From positions 62,001 to 126,000 of the forward strand of contig NZ_CP045722.1 of the NCBI RefSeq assembly GCF_009646115.1: a stretch of 64,000 nucleotides of DNA, given 5' to 3'. The first letter of the stretch is position 1, and each line of letters starts with the position of its first letter. This stretch comes from Pantoea eucalypti. GTDB taxonomy: Bacteria; Pseudomonadota; Gammaproteobacteria; Enterobacterales; Enterobacteriaceae. The notes under the pieces were generated by a model. It had not been told where the DNA came from, did no database searches, and worked only from the letters and a program-made list of their open reading frames with translations. A program made the position numbers and the translations under genes. Of this stretch, positions 9,159 to 18,643 are shown piece after piece.

Positions 9159-11048
9159 CTATGGATGCCAGACTGACTCGCGTACGCGAATGGCCCGACT
9201 GAATAACCCCAGCGCATAAAAGCGGTCAGCGATGGTTTGCTGTTCCCGGATGATGGCCAGGTTCATTCGCTGAGTCTGATGGCTGCGCCGGGCTAAGGCG
9301 TGCATTAGTGAGGTCGCAGAAATGCCGAGTTCGCTGGAGAGCAACGCGGCGGCTTCAGTATGGTGTGCATCAATGTAGCGGCCCGTCTGTTCCAGGGCGG
9401 TGAGCAGGATCTGCAACAGATCGCCCGACTGCGCCGCAAATCCGCGTTCGGCAAGGTAAAACTGATGATTATTGACCCGGCCAGTGCCATCCGCAATTAC
9501 CCTGAACTGTCCGCTGTTCTCAGCATCACTGAGGAGCGGATCCCACATCATCCAGGCATCTACCGCGCTGAGGTCGCTGGGCGTCAGTGGATATTTGGGG
9601 GGTGCATAGACAATGCGCACCTCATCCAGCGCTAATCCCGCCTCATCCAGGATTTGCAGCAGCAGATAGTGGACATTAGAACCACGATTCACGGCGATGC
9701 GTTTGCCTCTGAGATCGCCAATCTGCTGAACCGGGCTATTAGTGGGTACCAGCAGCGCCACGCTCTGCGGAGCGGCAGGTTCCCAGGCGACGTAGACCAT
9801 CGGGCTGTTGCTGGCTTGCGCAAACAAGGGAGGAACTTCGCCGGTGGTCCCGAAATCGACCTCCTTATTGTTCAGCGCATGGAGGAGCTGTGGACCCGCT
9901 GGAAACTCGCTCCACAGCACGCTGACGCCCTGATCGCTCAGCTGCTGCTCCAGCGACTGACGCGCTTTCAGAATGCCAAGGTTGCCAAACTTCTGATAAC
10001 CGATACGCAGTTCACGCTCCTGCTGAGGCTGATGATGAGGAGAGGCCTCGCGCTGACGCAATGAGGTACGGCGGGGTTTAATCACACCCAGATGCCCCAG
10101 CTGGGTACGCAGTGTATGACGGCTGATGCCCAGCAGCGCGGCCGCCTGTAACTGATTACCCTGCGTGAGTTCCAGCGCATTTTTTACCAGCGCGGCGATC
10201 ACTCGTGGATAGAGTGGCGTCTCACTCTGCTGCATCTGCTGACGTAAAAACTGGTCGAGCGCCTCCTCTCCGGAGGGTAAATCGCTGCCAGCAATGGCGT
10301 TCAGCCGCAGCTGTTGCGGCGTGACCAGCGAGGTCCTGCTGAGTAGCACCGCATTGTGCAGCGTGTTCTCCAGCTCACGGATGTTACCCGGCCAGCTGTA
10401 GTCCATTAGCGTGGCGACAGCATCTTCACTCAGCCGTAACTGAGGACGTCCCAGACGTCGCGCATAGAGTTGCAGAAAATGACTGGCCAGCACCGGAATA
10501 TCTTCGCAGCGCTGGCGCAGCGGCGGCAATGTGACGCTGGCGACATTGAGACGGTAGTAGAGGTCTTCCCGGAACCGCCGTTCACGAATCGCCACAGCCA
10601 GATCCCGGTTGGTGGCCGCAATTACCCGCACATTGACCTTTATCGCTTTAGACGAGCCCACGCGAGTGATATCGCGCTCCTGTAGTACGCGCAGGAGCTT
10701 CACCTGCAGCGACGGACTGAGTTCACCGACTTCATCCAGCAGCAGCGTGCCGCCTTCTGCTGCTTCAAACCAGCCACGATGGCGATCCTGCGCGCCGGTA
10801 AAGGCCCCTTTCTCATGACCGAACAGCTCTGACTCCGCCAGGCTCTCGGTGAGTGCCCCGCAATTGACCGCCAGAAATGGCTGCCGGCTGCGGGCGCTAT
10901 GATGATGCAGATAGCGCGCCATCACCTCTTTGCCGGTGCCGGTTTCACCGATGATCAATACCGTTGCATCGGTAGGCGCGAGCTGATCCAGTACGCTTTT
11001 AAAGGCGCGCGATGCGGGATCAATTAACTCAGGGCTGGATATCTGCAT
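9159..11048 (-). CDS. Sigma54-dependent activator fused to an SsuA-like sensor domain
   Basis: A 629-residue regulator. Residues 10-250 are the sigma54-interacting AAA+ domain: Walker A GETGTGKE (34-41), GAFTGA (81-86), Walker B TLLLDEVGEL (101-110) and the SWPGNIREL region. A Fis-type helix-turn-helix follows (about 293-323, LQAAALLGISRHTLRTQL). Residues 346-629 form a complete SsuA-like binding domain (FPAGPQLLHAL, LRGKRIAVNRGSNVHYLL, VDAWMMWDP) without a signal peptide. There is no N-terminal receiver or GAF domain, so the C-terminal domain is presumably the cytoplasmic sensor of a sulfur ligand. It is divergent from the SsuD-like gene, whose leader carries a sigma54 promoter. The SfnR family is the nearest known functional relative. 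Confidence 0.88.
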   Translation of the reverse strand: MQISSPELIDPASRAFKSVLDQLAPTDATVLIIGETGTGKEVMARYLHHHSARSRQPFLAVNCGALTESLAESELFGHEKGAFTGAQDRHRGWFEAAEGGTLLLDEVGELSPSLQVKLLRVLQERDITRVGSSKAIKVNVRVIAATNRDLAVAIRERRFREDLYYRLNVASVTLPPLRQRCEDIPVLASHFLQLYARRLGRPQLRLSEDAVATLMDYSWPGNIRELENTLHNAVLLSRTSLVTPQQLRLNAIAGSDLPSGEEALDQFLRQQMQQSETPLYPRVIAALVKNALELTQGNQLQAAALLGISRHTLRTQLGHLGVIKPRRTSLRQREASPHHQPQQERELRIGYQKFGNLGILKARQSLEQQLSDQGVSVLWSEFPAGPQLLHALNNKEVDFGTTGEVPPLFAQASNSPMVYVAWEPAAPQSVALLVPTNSPVQQIGDLRGKRIAVNRGSNVHYLLLQILDEAGLALDEVRIVYAPPKYPLTPSDLSAVDAWMMWDPLLSDAENSGQFRVIADGTGRVNNHQFYLAERGFAAQSGDLLQILLTALEQTGRYIDAHHTEAAALLSSELGISATSLMHALARRSHQTQRMNLAIIREQQTIADRFYALGLFSRAIRVRESVWHP

Positions 11049-11192
11049 CTTGTTTACCGGATTAACAGGAAAGCCATGACCATACCGCGTGGCAGTGGCG
11101 GAAACGAGGGGGCGAAACGAGCCGGGTTGTTGCCATTGCAGCAGTCTGCAGCTTTATCTGCCGCAAATGCAGCAGGATAGCGCAATTCCTGT

Positions 11193-11205
11193 TTGTTATA
11201 AACAA
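11193..11205. promoter_or_regulatory. Candidate activator operator (inverted repeat)
   Basis: TTGTT, spacer ATA, AACAA: a perfect inverted repeat whose centre is 42 bases upstream of the GG of the sigma54 promoter at 11240. The half-site TTTGTTAT recurs on the minus strand upstream of the SsuA-like gene (around 9099-9106). The position is close for a sigma54 enhancer but plausible; binding is inferred. Confidence 0.35.
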
Positions 11206-11239
11206 TTGAATTTTAATGATAAAAAAACAAAATACACAC

Positions 11240-11255
11240 TGGCACACATTCTGCA
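11240..11255 (+). promoter_or_regulatory. Sigma54 (-24/-12) promoter
   Basis: TGGCAC, then ACATT, then CTGCA. The invariant GG (11241-11242) and GC (11253-11254) are separated by exactly ten bases, as RpoN requires. It is 70 bases before the SsuD-like ATG and is served by the divergent sigma54 activator. Confidence 0.8.
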
Positions 11256-11324
11256 AATAGCGATATAACCAAAGCGTTAGTCCCTATGTAATAAATTAAA
11301 ATATCGTTATAAAGGAATCTGCTA

Positions 11325-12497
11325 ATGAGCCATGCGACAAAGGAAAATCTTAACCTTTTCTGGTTTCTGCCCACCCACGGTGATGGGCGCTATCTGGGCA
11401 CCACAGAAGGCGGCAGAGCGGTTGATTTACCCTATTTACAGCAGATTGCGCTGGCGGCAGATAATCTGGGCTACTACGGTGTATTAATCCCGACCGGTAA
11501 AAGCTGCGAGGATTCATGGCTGGTTGCCTCGGCCCTGGCGCCGGTCACCAAAACGCTGCGCTATTTAGTGGCGGTTCGCCCTGGTCTGCAACCGCCGAGC
11601 CTGGCGGCGCGGATGGCGGCCACGCTGGATCGTCTATCCGGCGGACGTCTGCTGATTAACGTGGTTACAGGTGGCGATCCGGTGGAGAACAAAGGTGACG
11701 GTATCTTTCTGAGCCATGAAGAGCGTTATACAGTGACCCGGGAGTTTCTTGAGGTTTACTCCCGCCTGATGAAAGGCGAGAAGGTCGACTTTGCGGGCGA
11801 GCATATCCGCGTAGAAGGCGCAGAAATTCTCTTCCCGCCGGTGCAGGAAAAGGGGCCGCCGCTCTATTTTGGTGGATCGTCGGATGCGGCAATCGATGTT
11901 GCAGCGAATCAGATCGACACCTATCTGACATGGGGCGAGCCGGTTGAACAGGTGGCGGAAAAGCTGGCGGTGGTGCGTCAACGGCCGCAGGAGAGCGGCC
12001 GTACTCTCTCTTATGGCATCCGGTTGCATGTCATTGTCCGTGAAACCGAAGAGGAGGCCTGGGCGGCTGCGGATCGGCTGATCTCTCATCTGGATGAAGA
12101 GACTATCGCCGCCGCGCAGAAAATCTTTGCGCGTATGGATTCAGCCGGACAGGCACGGATGAGTGCATTACATCAGGGCTCGCGAGAGAGCCTGCGCATC
12201 GCCCCTAATCTCTGGGCAGGCGTCGGTCTTGTGCGCGGCGGTGCCGGAACCGCGCTGGTGGGCAATCCGCAGCAGGTTGCCGATCGCATCCGGGAGTATC
12301 AGGCGCTGGGCATCGGGAACTTTATTTTCTCGGGCTATCCGCATCTCGAAGAGGCACACCGCTTTGCTGAACTGGTGATGCCGCTATTGCCGCTGGCCGC
12401 CAACACCGAAAAGAAACAGCGCAGCGTGAACACAGGTCCGTTTGGTGAAACCATTGGCGGTGACCGTCGTCCTGACAAACAGGCCAGCGCCAGTTAG
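11325..12497 (+). CDS. SsuD-like FMNH2-dependent alkanesulfonate monooxygenase
   Basis: A 390-residue luciferase-like flavin monooxygenase expected to desulfonate alkanesulfonates to aldehyde and sulfite using FMNH2 from a separate reductase. The SsuD pattern is clear: [14 protein letters not shown] at the N-terminus, [44 protein letters not shown] and the disordered insertion lid near [12 protein letters not shown]. It is slightly longer than E. coli SsuD at the C-terminus. AAAGGA precedes the ATG, and it is the first gene of the rightward operon behind the sigma54 promoter. No flavin reductase (SsuE) is visible nearby. Confidence 0.93.
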   Translation: MSHATKENLNLFWFLPTHGDGRYLGTTEGGRAVDLPYLQQIALAADNLGYYGVLIPTGKSCEDSWLVASALAPVTKTLRYLVAVRPGLQPPSLAARMAATLDRLSGGRLLINVVTGGDPVENKGDGIFLSHEERYTVTREFLEVYSRLMKGEKVDFAGEHIRVEGAEILFPPVQEKGPPLYFGGSSDAAIDVAANQIDTYLTWGEPVEQVAEKLAVVRQRPQESGRTLSYGIRLHVIVRETEEEAWAAADRLISHLDEETIAAAQKIFARMDSAGQARMSALHQGSRESLRIAPNLWAGVGLVRGGAGTALVGNPQQVADRIREYQALGIGNFIFSGYPHLEEAHRFAELVMPLLPLAANTEKKQRSVNTGPFGETIGGDRRPDKQASAS

Positions 12498-12524
12498 CCA
12501 GTTAAAAGAAGAGAAGGCTTGTGT

Positions 12525-13937
12525 ATGTTACAACAGCAGATTGTCATTATCGGCGGTGGGTTCACCGGTACCGCGCTGGCGATCCATCTGGCCCGGCTGG
12601 GTGAGTCGGGATTGCAGGTAACGGTCATTGAACCGCGCGCGCAGCTTGCGCAGGGCGTGGCATATGGCACTACCGATCCAGCTCACCGCATTAATGTGCC
12701 AGCCGCCAGAATGCAGCTGGCAGGTGATGACGAGGGCGCATTCGACCGCGACTATCGCGCATCACCGGCTTTTAGCGCCGATCTGCAGGCACTCTGGCAT
12801 GACGATAACGTCTATCCGCAACGTGGTGAGTTTGGTCGCTGGGTCAATGCGCAGTTTGAGTCTCAACAGCAGCGCTCACCAGTGAAACTTAACCATCTTC
12901 GTGACAGTGCGGTCGCTTTTAAGAATGGGGTGGTGACCACGGCTTCAGGGCAGCAGATCCGGGCCGATCAGGTCGTGCTGGCGATCAGCCATCCACCGCC
13001 GGACCTTCCTGTTCTGCTGAAGTCGCTTCAGGACCATCCGGGATTGATTGCTAATCCGTGGCAGAGCGATGCGCTGGCACAAGTCGCCCCTTACGATCGG
13101 GTCGCAATCATCGGGTCAGGTCTGACGATGTCAGATGTGGTGGCGTCGCTACATCGTCAGAAGCATCGTGGAGCGATCACCGCTTTCTCCCGCCGTGGAC
13201 AGCTTCCGCGTGCAAACCTCAGTGGCAGTTCAGAGAACTACACGCTGGATTACAGTCAGCCGCAGACTGCTACCGCGCGCAGTTGGTTACATCGGGTGCG
13301 TCAGGAAGTCAGAAATGCGGCGGCGATGAATCTGCCCTGGCAGCTGGTACTGGATGACATCCGCCGTAACGGTCAGCGCATCTGGCAGAGTCTGTCGCTG
13401 CACGAGCAGCAACGCTTTCTGCATCATCTTCGCCCCTGGTGGGACGTCCATCGCTACCGGATTGCACCGCAGGTGAGCCAGGTTCTCAGCCAGCAGCAGG
13501 CCAGCGGTCAGCTGTCGTTGCTGGCGGCGCGCCTGATCGCAGCCGAATCGGGTGGCGAAACGCTCCGGCTGACGCTGCGCCTGCGTGGCGCGCAATCGCA
13601 CATGCTTGAGGTGGAGAGAGTGATTGTCACCACCGGCCCCGCGCACAACGCTTTGCTTAACAGCAACGCGCTGTTGAGACAGCTGCAGGGTGACGGCGTG
13701 ATTCAGCCCGATCCGCTGGCGCTGGGAATCCATGTTAATGCGCTGTCACAGACGCTGAATGTTAACGGTGAAGCGAATTCCAGTCTTTACGTCGCCGGGC
13801 CTGCCGCTCGGGGTCGTTTTGGCGAGCTGATGGGATTACCGCAGGTGGCGGAACATGCTGAATCTGTCGCACGGCAACTGCTTAGCACCTCGCCGCTGTC
13901 GCTCAGCGAGCGATGTCCTGGCTCACTGACTTACTAA
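12525..13937 (+). CDS. FAD/NAD(P)-binding oxidoreductase
   Basis: A 470-residue cytoplasmic flavoprotein. The dinucleotide-binding motif IIGGGFTG is at the extreme N-terminus. GVAYGTTDPAHRINVPAARMQL follows, and a second Rossmann motif AIIGSGLTMSDVV lies near 200, the pattern of the FAD-NAD(P)-binding family. Start moved to ATG at 12525, eight bases after AGAAGG; the longer frame uses TTG at 12519. It lies 27 bases after the SsuD-like gene and likely shares its mRNA. It may supply reducing power or oxidise an intermediate in organosulfur breakdown; that role is inferred from position only. Confidence 0.8.
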   Translation: MLQQQIVIIGGGFTGTALAIHLARLGESGLQVTVIEPRAQLAQGVAYGTTDPAHRINVPAARMQLAGDDEGAFDRDYRASPAFSADLQALWHDDNVYPQRGEFGRWVNAQFESQQQRSPVKLNHLRDSAVAFKNGVVTTASGQQIRADQVVLAISHPPPDLPVLLKSLQDHPGLIANPWQSDALAQVAPYDRVAIIGSGLTMSDVVASLHRQKHRGAITAFSRRGQLPRANLSGSSENYTLDYSQPQTATARSWLHRVRQEVRNAAAMNLPWQLVLDDIRRNGQRIWQSLSLHEQQRFLHHLRPWWDVHRYRIAPQVSQVLSQQQASGQLSLLAARLIAAESGGETLRLTLRLRGAQSHMLEVERVIVTTGPAHNALLNSNALLRQLQGDGVIQPDPLALGIHVNALSQTLNVNGEANSSLYVAGPAARGRFGELMGLPQVAEHAESVARQLLSTSPLSLSERCPGSLTY

Positions 13938-13970
13938 ATCCCCGACCTTAAACCACATTATTAATAGTGG

Positions 13971-13988
13971 GCGGCAAGCGATTGCCGC
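13971..13988 (+). promoter_or_regulatory. Intercistronic stem-loop
   Basis: GCGGCAA, loop GCGA, TTGCCGC, without a T-run, just before the NtaA-like gene. It could stabilise or partially attenuate the operon mRNA. Confidence 0.4.
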
Positions 13989-14006
13989 ATCCGCTCAGGA
14001 GTCGCT

Positions 14007-15419
14007 ATGTCATCGCAACGTGAAATTCGCCTGAATGCTTTCGATATGAACTGTGTCGGTCATCAGTCACCCGGCTTGTGGGCGCATCCCCGTGACCGCT
14101 CATGGCAGTACAAAGACCTGGAGTACTGGACCGATTTAGCGCGCCTGCTGGAGCGCGGTAAGTTTGATGGGTTGTTTATTGCTGACGTGCTGGGTGTCTA
14201 TGACGTGCTCAACGGCAATAACCATGCCGCTATCCGTCAGGCTACGCAGGTGCCGGTAAACGATCCGCTGGCGTTGATCACGCCGATGGCCATGGTGACA
14301 GAACACCTGGGCTTTGGCCTGACTGCCTCGCTCTCCTTTGAACATCCCTACCCGTTTGCGCGGCGGATCTCGACCCTGGATCATCTGACCAAAGGTCGCA
14401 TTGGCTGGAATATTGTGACCTCCTATCTGGAAAGTGGTGCGCGCAATATCGGGCATCAGGCTCAGACCGACCACGATGCGCGCTACGACTATGCCGATGA
14501 GTATCTGCAGGTCATCTATAAGCTGCTGGAAGGTAGCTGGGAAGACGGTGCTGTCCTGCGTGATCGTGAACGTCAAATTTTCAGCGACCCTAAAAAAATC
14601 CATCCGATTAATCATCAGGGCACGTTTTTCCAGGTGCCGGGCATTCATCTTTGCGAGCCGTCACCGCAGCGCACGCCTGTGCTTTATCAGGCCGGCGCCT
14701 CCAGCCGCGGTAAAGCCTTTGCAGCGGAGCATGCTGAATGTGTATTTGTCGCGGCACCGTCAAAAGTGCTGCTAAAGAAAACCGTAGCGGATATTCGACA
14801 AAGGGCAGCAGAGGCAGGACGCGATCCGCGTTCAATACTGATCTTCAATCTGCAGACGGTTATTGTGGGTGAAACCGACCTGGCGGCGCAGGCGAAATGG
14901 CAGGAGTACAAAAGCTATGTCAGTTACGAAGGCGCGCTGGCGCTGATCTCGGGCTGGACAGGTATCGATTTCGGGCAGTATCAGCCGGATCAGGTACTGA
15001 AGCATCTCCATACCAATGCCATTCAGTCGGCGGTTGAGACATTCTCTACTGCCGATCCTCATCGGCAGTGGACGGTGCAGGGTCTGGCAGACTGGGTGGG
15101 CATTGGCGGCTTTGGTCCGCTGCTGGCAGGCAGCGCCGAAACCGTGGCTGATGAATTGCAGAGCTGGATTGAAGAAACCGACGTTGACGGGTTTAACCTC
15201 GCCTACGCCGTGACCCATGAAACCTTCACCGATGTGGTGGAATTGCTGGTGCCGGAACTGCAAAAGCGTGGCGTCTACAAACAGGACTATCAGCCCCGCA
15301 CGCTGCGTGAAAAGTTGTTTGGACAGGGGCCACGACTGGCCTTGCCGCATCCCGGAGCCGGTTATCGTCGGACCGCGGACACAGAACAGCAGATAAACAG
15401 CGCCGAAATGTCGGGATGA
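14007..15419 (+). CDS. NtaA/DmoA/SnaA family FMN-dependent monooxygenase
   Basis: A 470-residue two-component flavin monooxygenase of the bacterial-luciferase fold. N-terminal NAFDMNCVGHQSPGLW, then ERGKFDGLFIADVLGVYDV, LTASLSFEHPYPFARR, GRIGWNIVTSYLESGARN and the YQAGASSRGKAFAAEHAE region are typical of NtaA/SnaA/DmoA proteins, which oxidise nitrilotriacetate, dimethyl sulfide or similar small substrates. Here the neighbours favour a sulfur compound. Good binding site (CAGGAG) before the ATG. The hairpin at 15523 ends the transcript. The substrate cannot be named from sequence. Confidence 0.9.
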   Translation: MSSQREIRLNAFDMNCVGHQSPGLWAHPRDRSWQYKDLEYWTDLARLLERGKFDGLFIADVLGVYDVLNGNNHAAIRQATQVPVNDPLALITPMAMVTEHLGFGLTASLSFEHPYPFARRISTLDHLTKGRIGWNIVTSYLESGARNIGHQAQTDHDARYDYADEYLQVIYKLLEGSWEDGAVLRDRERQIFSDPKKIHPINHQGTFFQVPGIHLCEPSPQRTPVLYQAGASSRGKAFAAEHAECVFVAAPSKVLLKKTVADIRQRAAEAGRDPRSILIFNLQTVIVGETDLAAQAKWQEYKSYVSYEGALALISGWTGIDFGQYQPDQVLKHLHTNAIQSAVETFSTADPHRQWTVQGLADWVGIGGFGPLLAGSAETVADELQSWIEETDVDGFNLAYAVTHETFTDVVELLVPELQKRGVYKQDYQPRTLREKLFGQGPRLALPHPGAGYRRTADTEQQINSAEMSG

Positions 15420-15522
15420 GACGGGACGTTCACTGCCTGGTGTCACGCCTGAACCCACGCTTTATGGGCTGGCAGTAAACCGTGATTTTCAGGTTTTAAA
15501 AACACAAATGCTTTGCTTCTTA

Positions 15523-15555
15523 CCGGATGAATCCAGCTATTCATCCGGCTTTTTT
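15523..15555 (+). terminator. Rho-independent terminator of the monooxygenase operon
   Basis: CCGGATGAAT, loop CCAGCT, ATTCATCCGG: a ten-pair perfect stem followed by C and six T. Confidence 0.92.
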
Positions 15556-15682
15556 CGTGATTAGTTTGAGTGAATAACTTATTGAATATATTGAAATAGT
15601 TATCTTTATTTGTTGCTTGTTAGCTGGGCCGCAAATGCCTATAAAACCCTCGTTACCTGCTGAATATAATAACGAGGATACG

Positions 15683-17143
15683 ATGAGTACATTAAATATT
15701 GACGACACCCTGACCGCCCCGCCGCCTCACTCCTCACCGGTTGGTTCGGTGAGTGATGTGGCCCGGCTTATCAACAGTCATACAGAGAAAAATAGCTATG
15801 CCCGCTGGATCGTTTTCCTGGCACTGGGGGGCGTGTTTCTCGACGCTTACGATCTCACAACGCTCTCCTATGGTATTGACGATGTAGTGAAAGAGTTTGG
15901 CTTAACCCCAGTCCTGACCGGACTGGTGACCTCTTCGATTATGATTGGCACCATCGTCGGTAATCTGGTCGGCGGCTGGCTGACTGATAAATATGGCCGC
16001 TACTCAGTGTTTATGGCGGACATGCTGTTCTTTGTGGTTTCGGCTATAGCTGCGGGCCTGGCACCCAATGTCTGGGTGTTGATCGGAGCGCGCTTTCTGA
16101 TGGGAGTCGGAGTAGGAATCGATCTGCCGGTGGCCATGGCTTATCTGGCGGAGTTCTCTAAATTCTCCGGCAAGGGAAACAAAGCGTCGCGTCTCGCGGC
16201 GTGGTGTCCGATGTGGTATGCCGCCTCATCAGTCTGCTTCTTTATTATTTTTGCACTCTATTTCCTGCTGCCCGCTGAACACATCGACTGGCTGTGGCGT
16301 GCCTCGCTGCTGTTTGGCGCCGTACCGGCGCTGCTGATTATCGCGGTGCGCAGTAAGTTTATGAATGAGTCACCACTGTGGGCAGCTAATCAGGGCGATC
16401 TGAGCGGTGCCGTGCGTATTCTGCGTGACTCCTACGGCATTGTTGCGCATGAGGAGCAGCCCGCTAAAGCCGAAACTATTAAAGCGACACCGAAAGTGCG
16501 TATCCGCGTACTGTTTCAGAAGCCTTACCTGGAACGTACCGTCGTCAGCGCAGTGATGAACGTCTGTATCTCGTTTGAGTACACTGCCATTGCTTTCTTC
16601 CTGCCCTCCATTCTGGCGCAGTTCCTTGGGGCGGGCGTCTTTGAGACGATTTCCGCTTCGCTGGGTCTGAATGCGTTGTTTGCTTTTACCGGCGGTTTGC
16701 TTGGCATGCGGCTGGCCTGGAAATTCCCTTCACGGCATGTAGCGATTGCCGGCTTTGCGCTGCAGTTTATCGCGTTGATTTCGCTGGCACTGATCGGTCA
16801 TCCGCAGGCCACCCTCGGTGTGGTGTTTGCTGTATTGTTGCTGGGACTCTGGCTGTTTGCCGAAGGATTTGGACCTGGCGCGCAGTTAATGATCTATCCG
16901 GCGCTCTCCTATCCGACCCACATTCGTGCAACCGGTGTTGGTTTTAGTCGCTCGCTCTCTGGCATCGGAAGTGCGCTGGCGTTGTTTATCCTGCCAGTTT
17001 TGCAGGCTCGTTATGGCACTAATATGTTCTGGATCGTATCTCTCGCCGCCCTTATTCCCATTATTTTCCTGTTGATTATCCGGTTTGAACCGACCCGACA
17101 GGACATTGATGAACACCCCGAATCAGGAGAAAATCATGTCTGA
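15683..17143 (+). CDS. MFS transporter of the sulfur cluster
   Basis: A 486-residue major-facilitator protein with about twelve membrane segments. FLDAYDLTTLSYG in the first helix and the loop-2 signature GGWLTDKYGRYSVF are typical of the metabolite:H+ symporter branch. The central cytoplasmic loop runs about 230-280. I chose ATG at 15683 (AACGAGG at 15671-15677); the longer frame adds 22 residues with no binding site. The stop overlaps the next gene by eight bases, so the pair is coupled. It probably imports an organosulfur substrate for SfnB and the monooxygenases; this is inferred from context. Confidence 0.85.
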   Translation: MSTLNIDDTLTAPPPHSSPVGSVSDVARLINSHTEKNSYARWIVFLALGGVFLDAYDLTTLSYGIDDVVKEFGLTPVLTGLVTSSIMIGTIVGNLVGGWLTDKYGRYSVFMADMLFFVVSAIAAGLAPNVWVLIGARFLMGVGVGIDLPVAMAYLAEFSKFSGKGNKASRLAAWCPMWYAASSVCFFIIFALYFLLPAEHIDWLWRASLLFGAVPALLIIAVRSKFMNESPLWAANQGDLSGAVRILRDSYGIVAHEEQPAKAETIKATPKVRIRVLFQKPYLERTVVSAVMNVCISFEYTAIAFFLPSILAQFLGAGVFETISASLGLNALFAFTGGLLGMRLAWKFPSRHVAIAGFALQFIALISLALIGHPQATLGVVFAVLLLGLWLFAEGFGPGAQLMIYPALSYPTHIRATGVGFSRSLSGIGSALALFILPVLQARYGTNMFWIVSLAALIPIIFLLIIRFEPTRQDIDEHPESGENHV

Positions 17144-18347
17144 ATTAAGTCGCACTGAATTTGCCGCATTGACCGAACAGTTCAGGCCACTGTTTATCCG
17201 CATTGCTGAGGGTGCCGCCGCACGTGAAGCCGATCGCACTCTGCTGCATGAGCCGATTCGCTGGCTGAAAGCGGCGCGATTCGGCACCCTGCGTATCCCA
17301 AAAGAGGAAGGTGGTTTTGGTGTTTCATTGCCGCAGCTCTTTTCCCTGCTGACTGGCCTGGCCGAGGCTGATTCGAATCTGCCGCAGGCCCTGCGCGCGC
17401 ACTTTGCCTTTATCGAAGATCGTCTGAACCAGCCAGAAAGTGAAGATCGGCGGCGCTGGTTTCGACGTTTCGTGGATGGTGAGTTGGTGGGTAGCGGCTG
17501 GAGCGAGATCGGGGCGGTTAAGCTGGGTGAGGTCAACACTCAGGTCTCACCCACAGAGGGAGGATGGCGGATCAGTGGCGAAAAGTTTTACAGCACCGGC
17601 ACACTTTATGCGGACTGGATTGATGTCTATGCAAAGCATACTGACAACGGTCGTGACGTGATTGCTCTGGTAAACACCCATCAGAGTGAGGTGGAATGTG
17701 ATGACGACTGGGATGGCTTCGGGCAGCGTCTGACAGGTAGCGGCACAACACGCTTTAATCATGCCTATGTGGAGCAGCCGCACGTTTATGATTTCAGTGA
17801 GCGCTTTCGTTACCAGACCGCATTTTATCAGCATGTATTATTAGCCACGCTGGCGGGTATAGGTCGGGCCATAGTTCGTGATGTGTCTCAGGGTGTTGCG
17901 CACCGTAAGAGGATTTACAGCCACGGCAACGCGTCTCAGGTCAAACAGGATGTGCAGGTTTTACAGGTGGTCGGTCAGATCAGCAGCTGGACCTGGGCTG
18001 CTGAAGCCGCCGTGGATCGGGCTACCCACTCATTACAGCGGGCATTTGAACTGCAACAAAGCGGTGTTGAAGAAGCAGAGCTTCACGCGGCTAACGTACA
18101 GGCAGAGGTGGAGTCCGCCCGGGCGCAGGTGGTCGCGGTTGAGTTAGTGACGCGTGCCGCCACGGAATTCTTCAATGCCCTTGGCGCTTCCGACACCCGT
18201 GTCAGCAAGGTGCTGGACCGGCACTGGCGCAATGCCCGGACGGTCTCATCACATAATCCAGTGATCTACAAAATACGTAACGTGGGTGACTGGGAGGTAA
18301 ACGGTAACGATCCGACGTTTATCTGGCAGATTGGTAACGGCGATTAA
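17136..18347 (+). CDS. SfnB-type acyl-CoA-dehydrogenase-like monooxygenase (sulfur acquisition)
   Basis: A 403-residue flavoprotein of the acyl-CoA dehydrogenase fold, nearest to SfnB/DszC-type sulfur-acquisition oxidoreductases. LRIPKEEGGFGVSLPQLF (N-terminal helical domain), GWSEIGAV, WRISGEKFYSTG (flavin site) and the C-terminal HWRNARTVSSHNPVIYKIR are characteristic. The true start is ATG at 17136 with AGGAGA at 17125-17130, overlapping the MFS stop by eight bases. Such enzymes hydroxylate or desulfurise small organic sulfur compounds with reduced flavin. It is the last gene of the cluster. The exact substrate is unknown. Confidence 0.88.
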   Translation: MSELSRTEFAALTEQFRPLFIRIAEGAAAREADRTLLHEPIRWLKAARFGTLRIPKEEGGFGVSLPQLFSLLTGLAEADSNLPQALRAHFAFIEDRLNQPESEDRRRWFRRFVDGELVGSGWSEIGAVKLGEVNTQVSPTEGGWRISGEKFYSTGTLYADWIDVYAKHTDNGRDVIALVNTHQSEVECDDDWDGFGQRLTGSGTTRFNHAYVEQPHVYDFSERFRYQTAFYQHVLLATLAGIGRAIVRDVSQGVAHRKRIYSHGNASQVKQDVQVLQVVGQISSWTWAAEAAVDRATHSLQRAFELQQSGVEEAELHAANVQAEVESARAQVVAVELVTRAATEFFNALGASDTRVSKVLDRHWRNARTVSSHNPVIYKIRNVGDWEVNGNDPTFIWQIGNGD

Positions 18348-18591
18348 ATATATTGTCGATAGAAAATGGGGTGCGGCAGTAACGTTCAGTCTGATAATTA
18401 ATTCGAACGCTATCTGGCGTTTATTTTCGCTTTACAGATGCAATCCGCAAAAAAAGATTCGCACCAGGATTTTAAGCTCCAATGGTTTTTATAAGTTTCA
18501 GGTGTTAAATTAATTTAATTGGATTGTGTCATTAATTAACTGCCTGCCGGGAACGGGGGCAGTTATATGATAATCCTGCAGTGCCGGAGTT

Positions 18592-18622
18592 AAAAAACCA
18601 GCTTCGCAATGCGAAGCTGGTT
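18592..18622 (-). terminator. Rho-independent terminator for the SgcJ/EcaC-family gene
   Basis: AACCAGCTTCGC (from 18596), loop AAT, GCGAAGCTGGTT. Read leftward, the stem is followed by a run of T (18592-18597 are A on the plus strand). It may also stop rightward transcription from the sulfur cluster. Confidence 0.85.
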
Positions 18623-18643
18623 ATCATCCTGCCGAACGTGCTG

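Noticed and set aside
14832..15458. 208-codon leftward frame opposite the NtaA-like gene
   Set aside because: Antisense shadow; no binding site and no recognisable domain.
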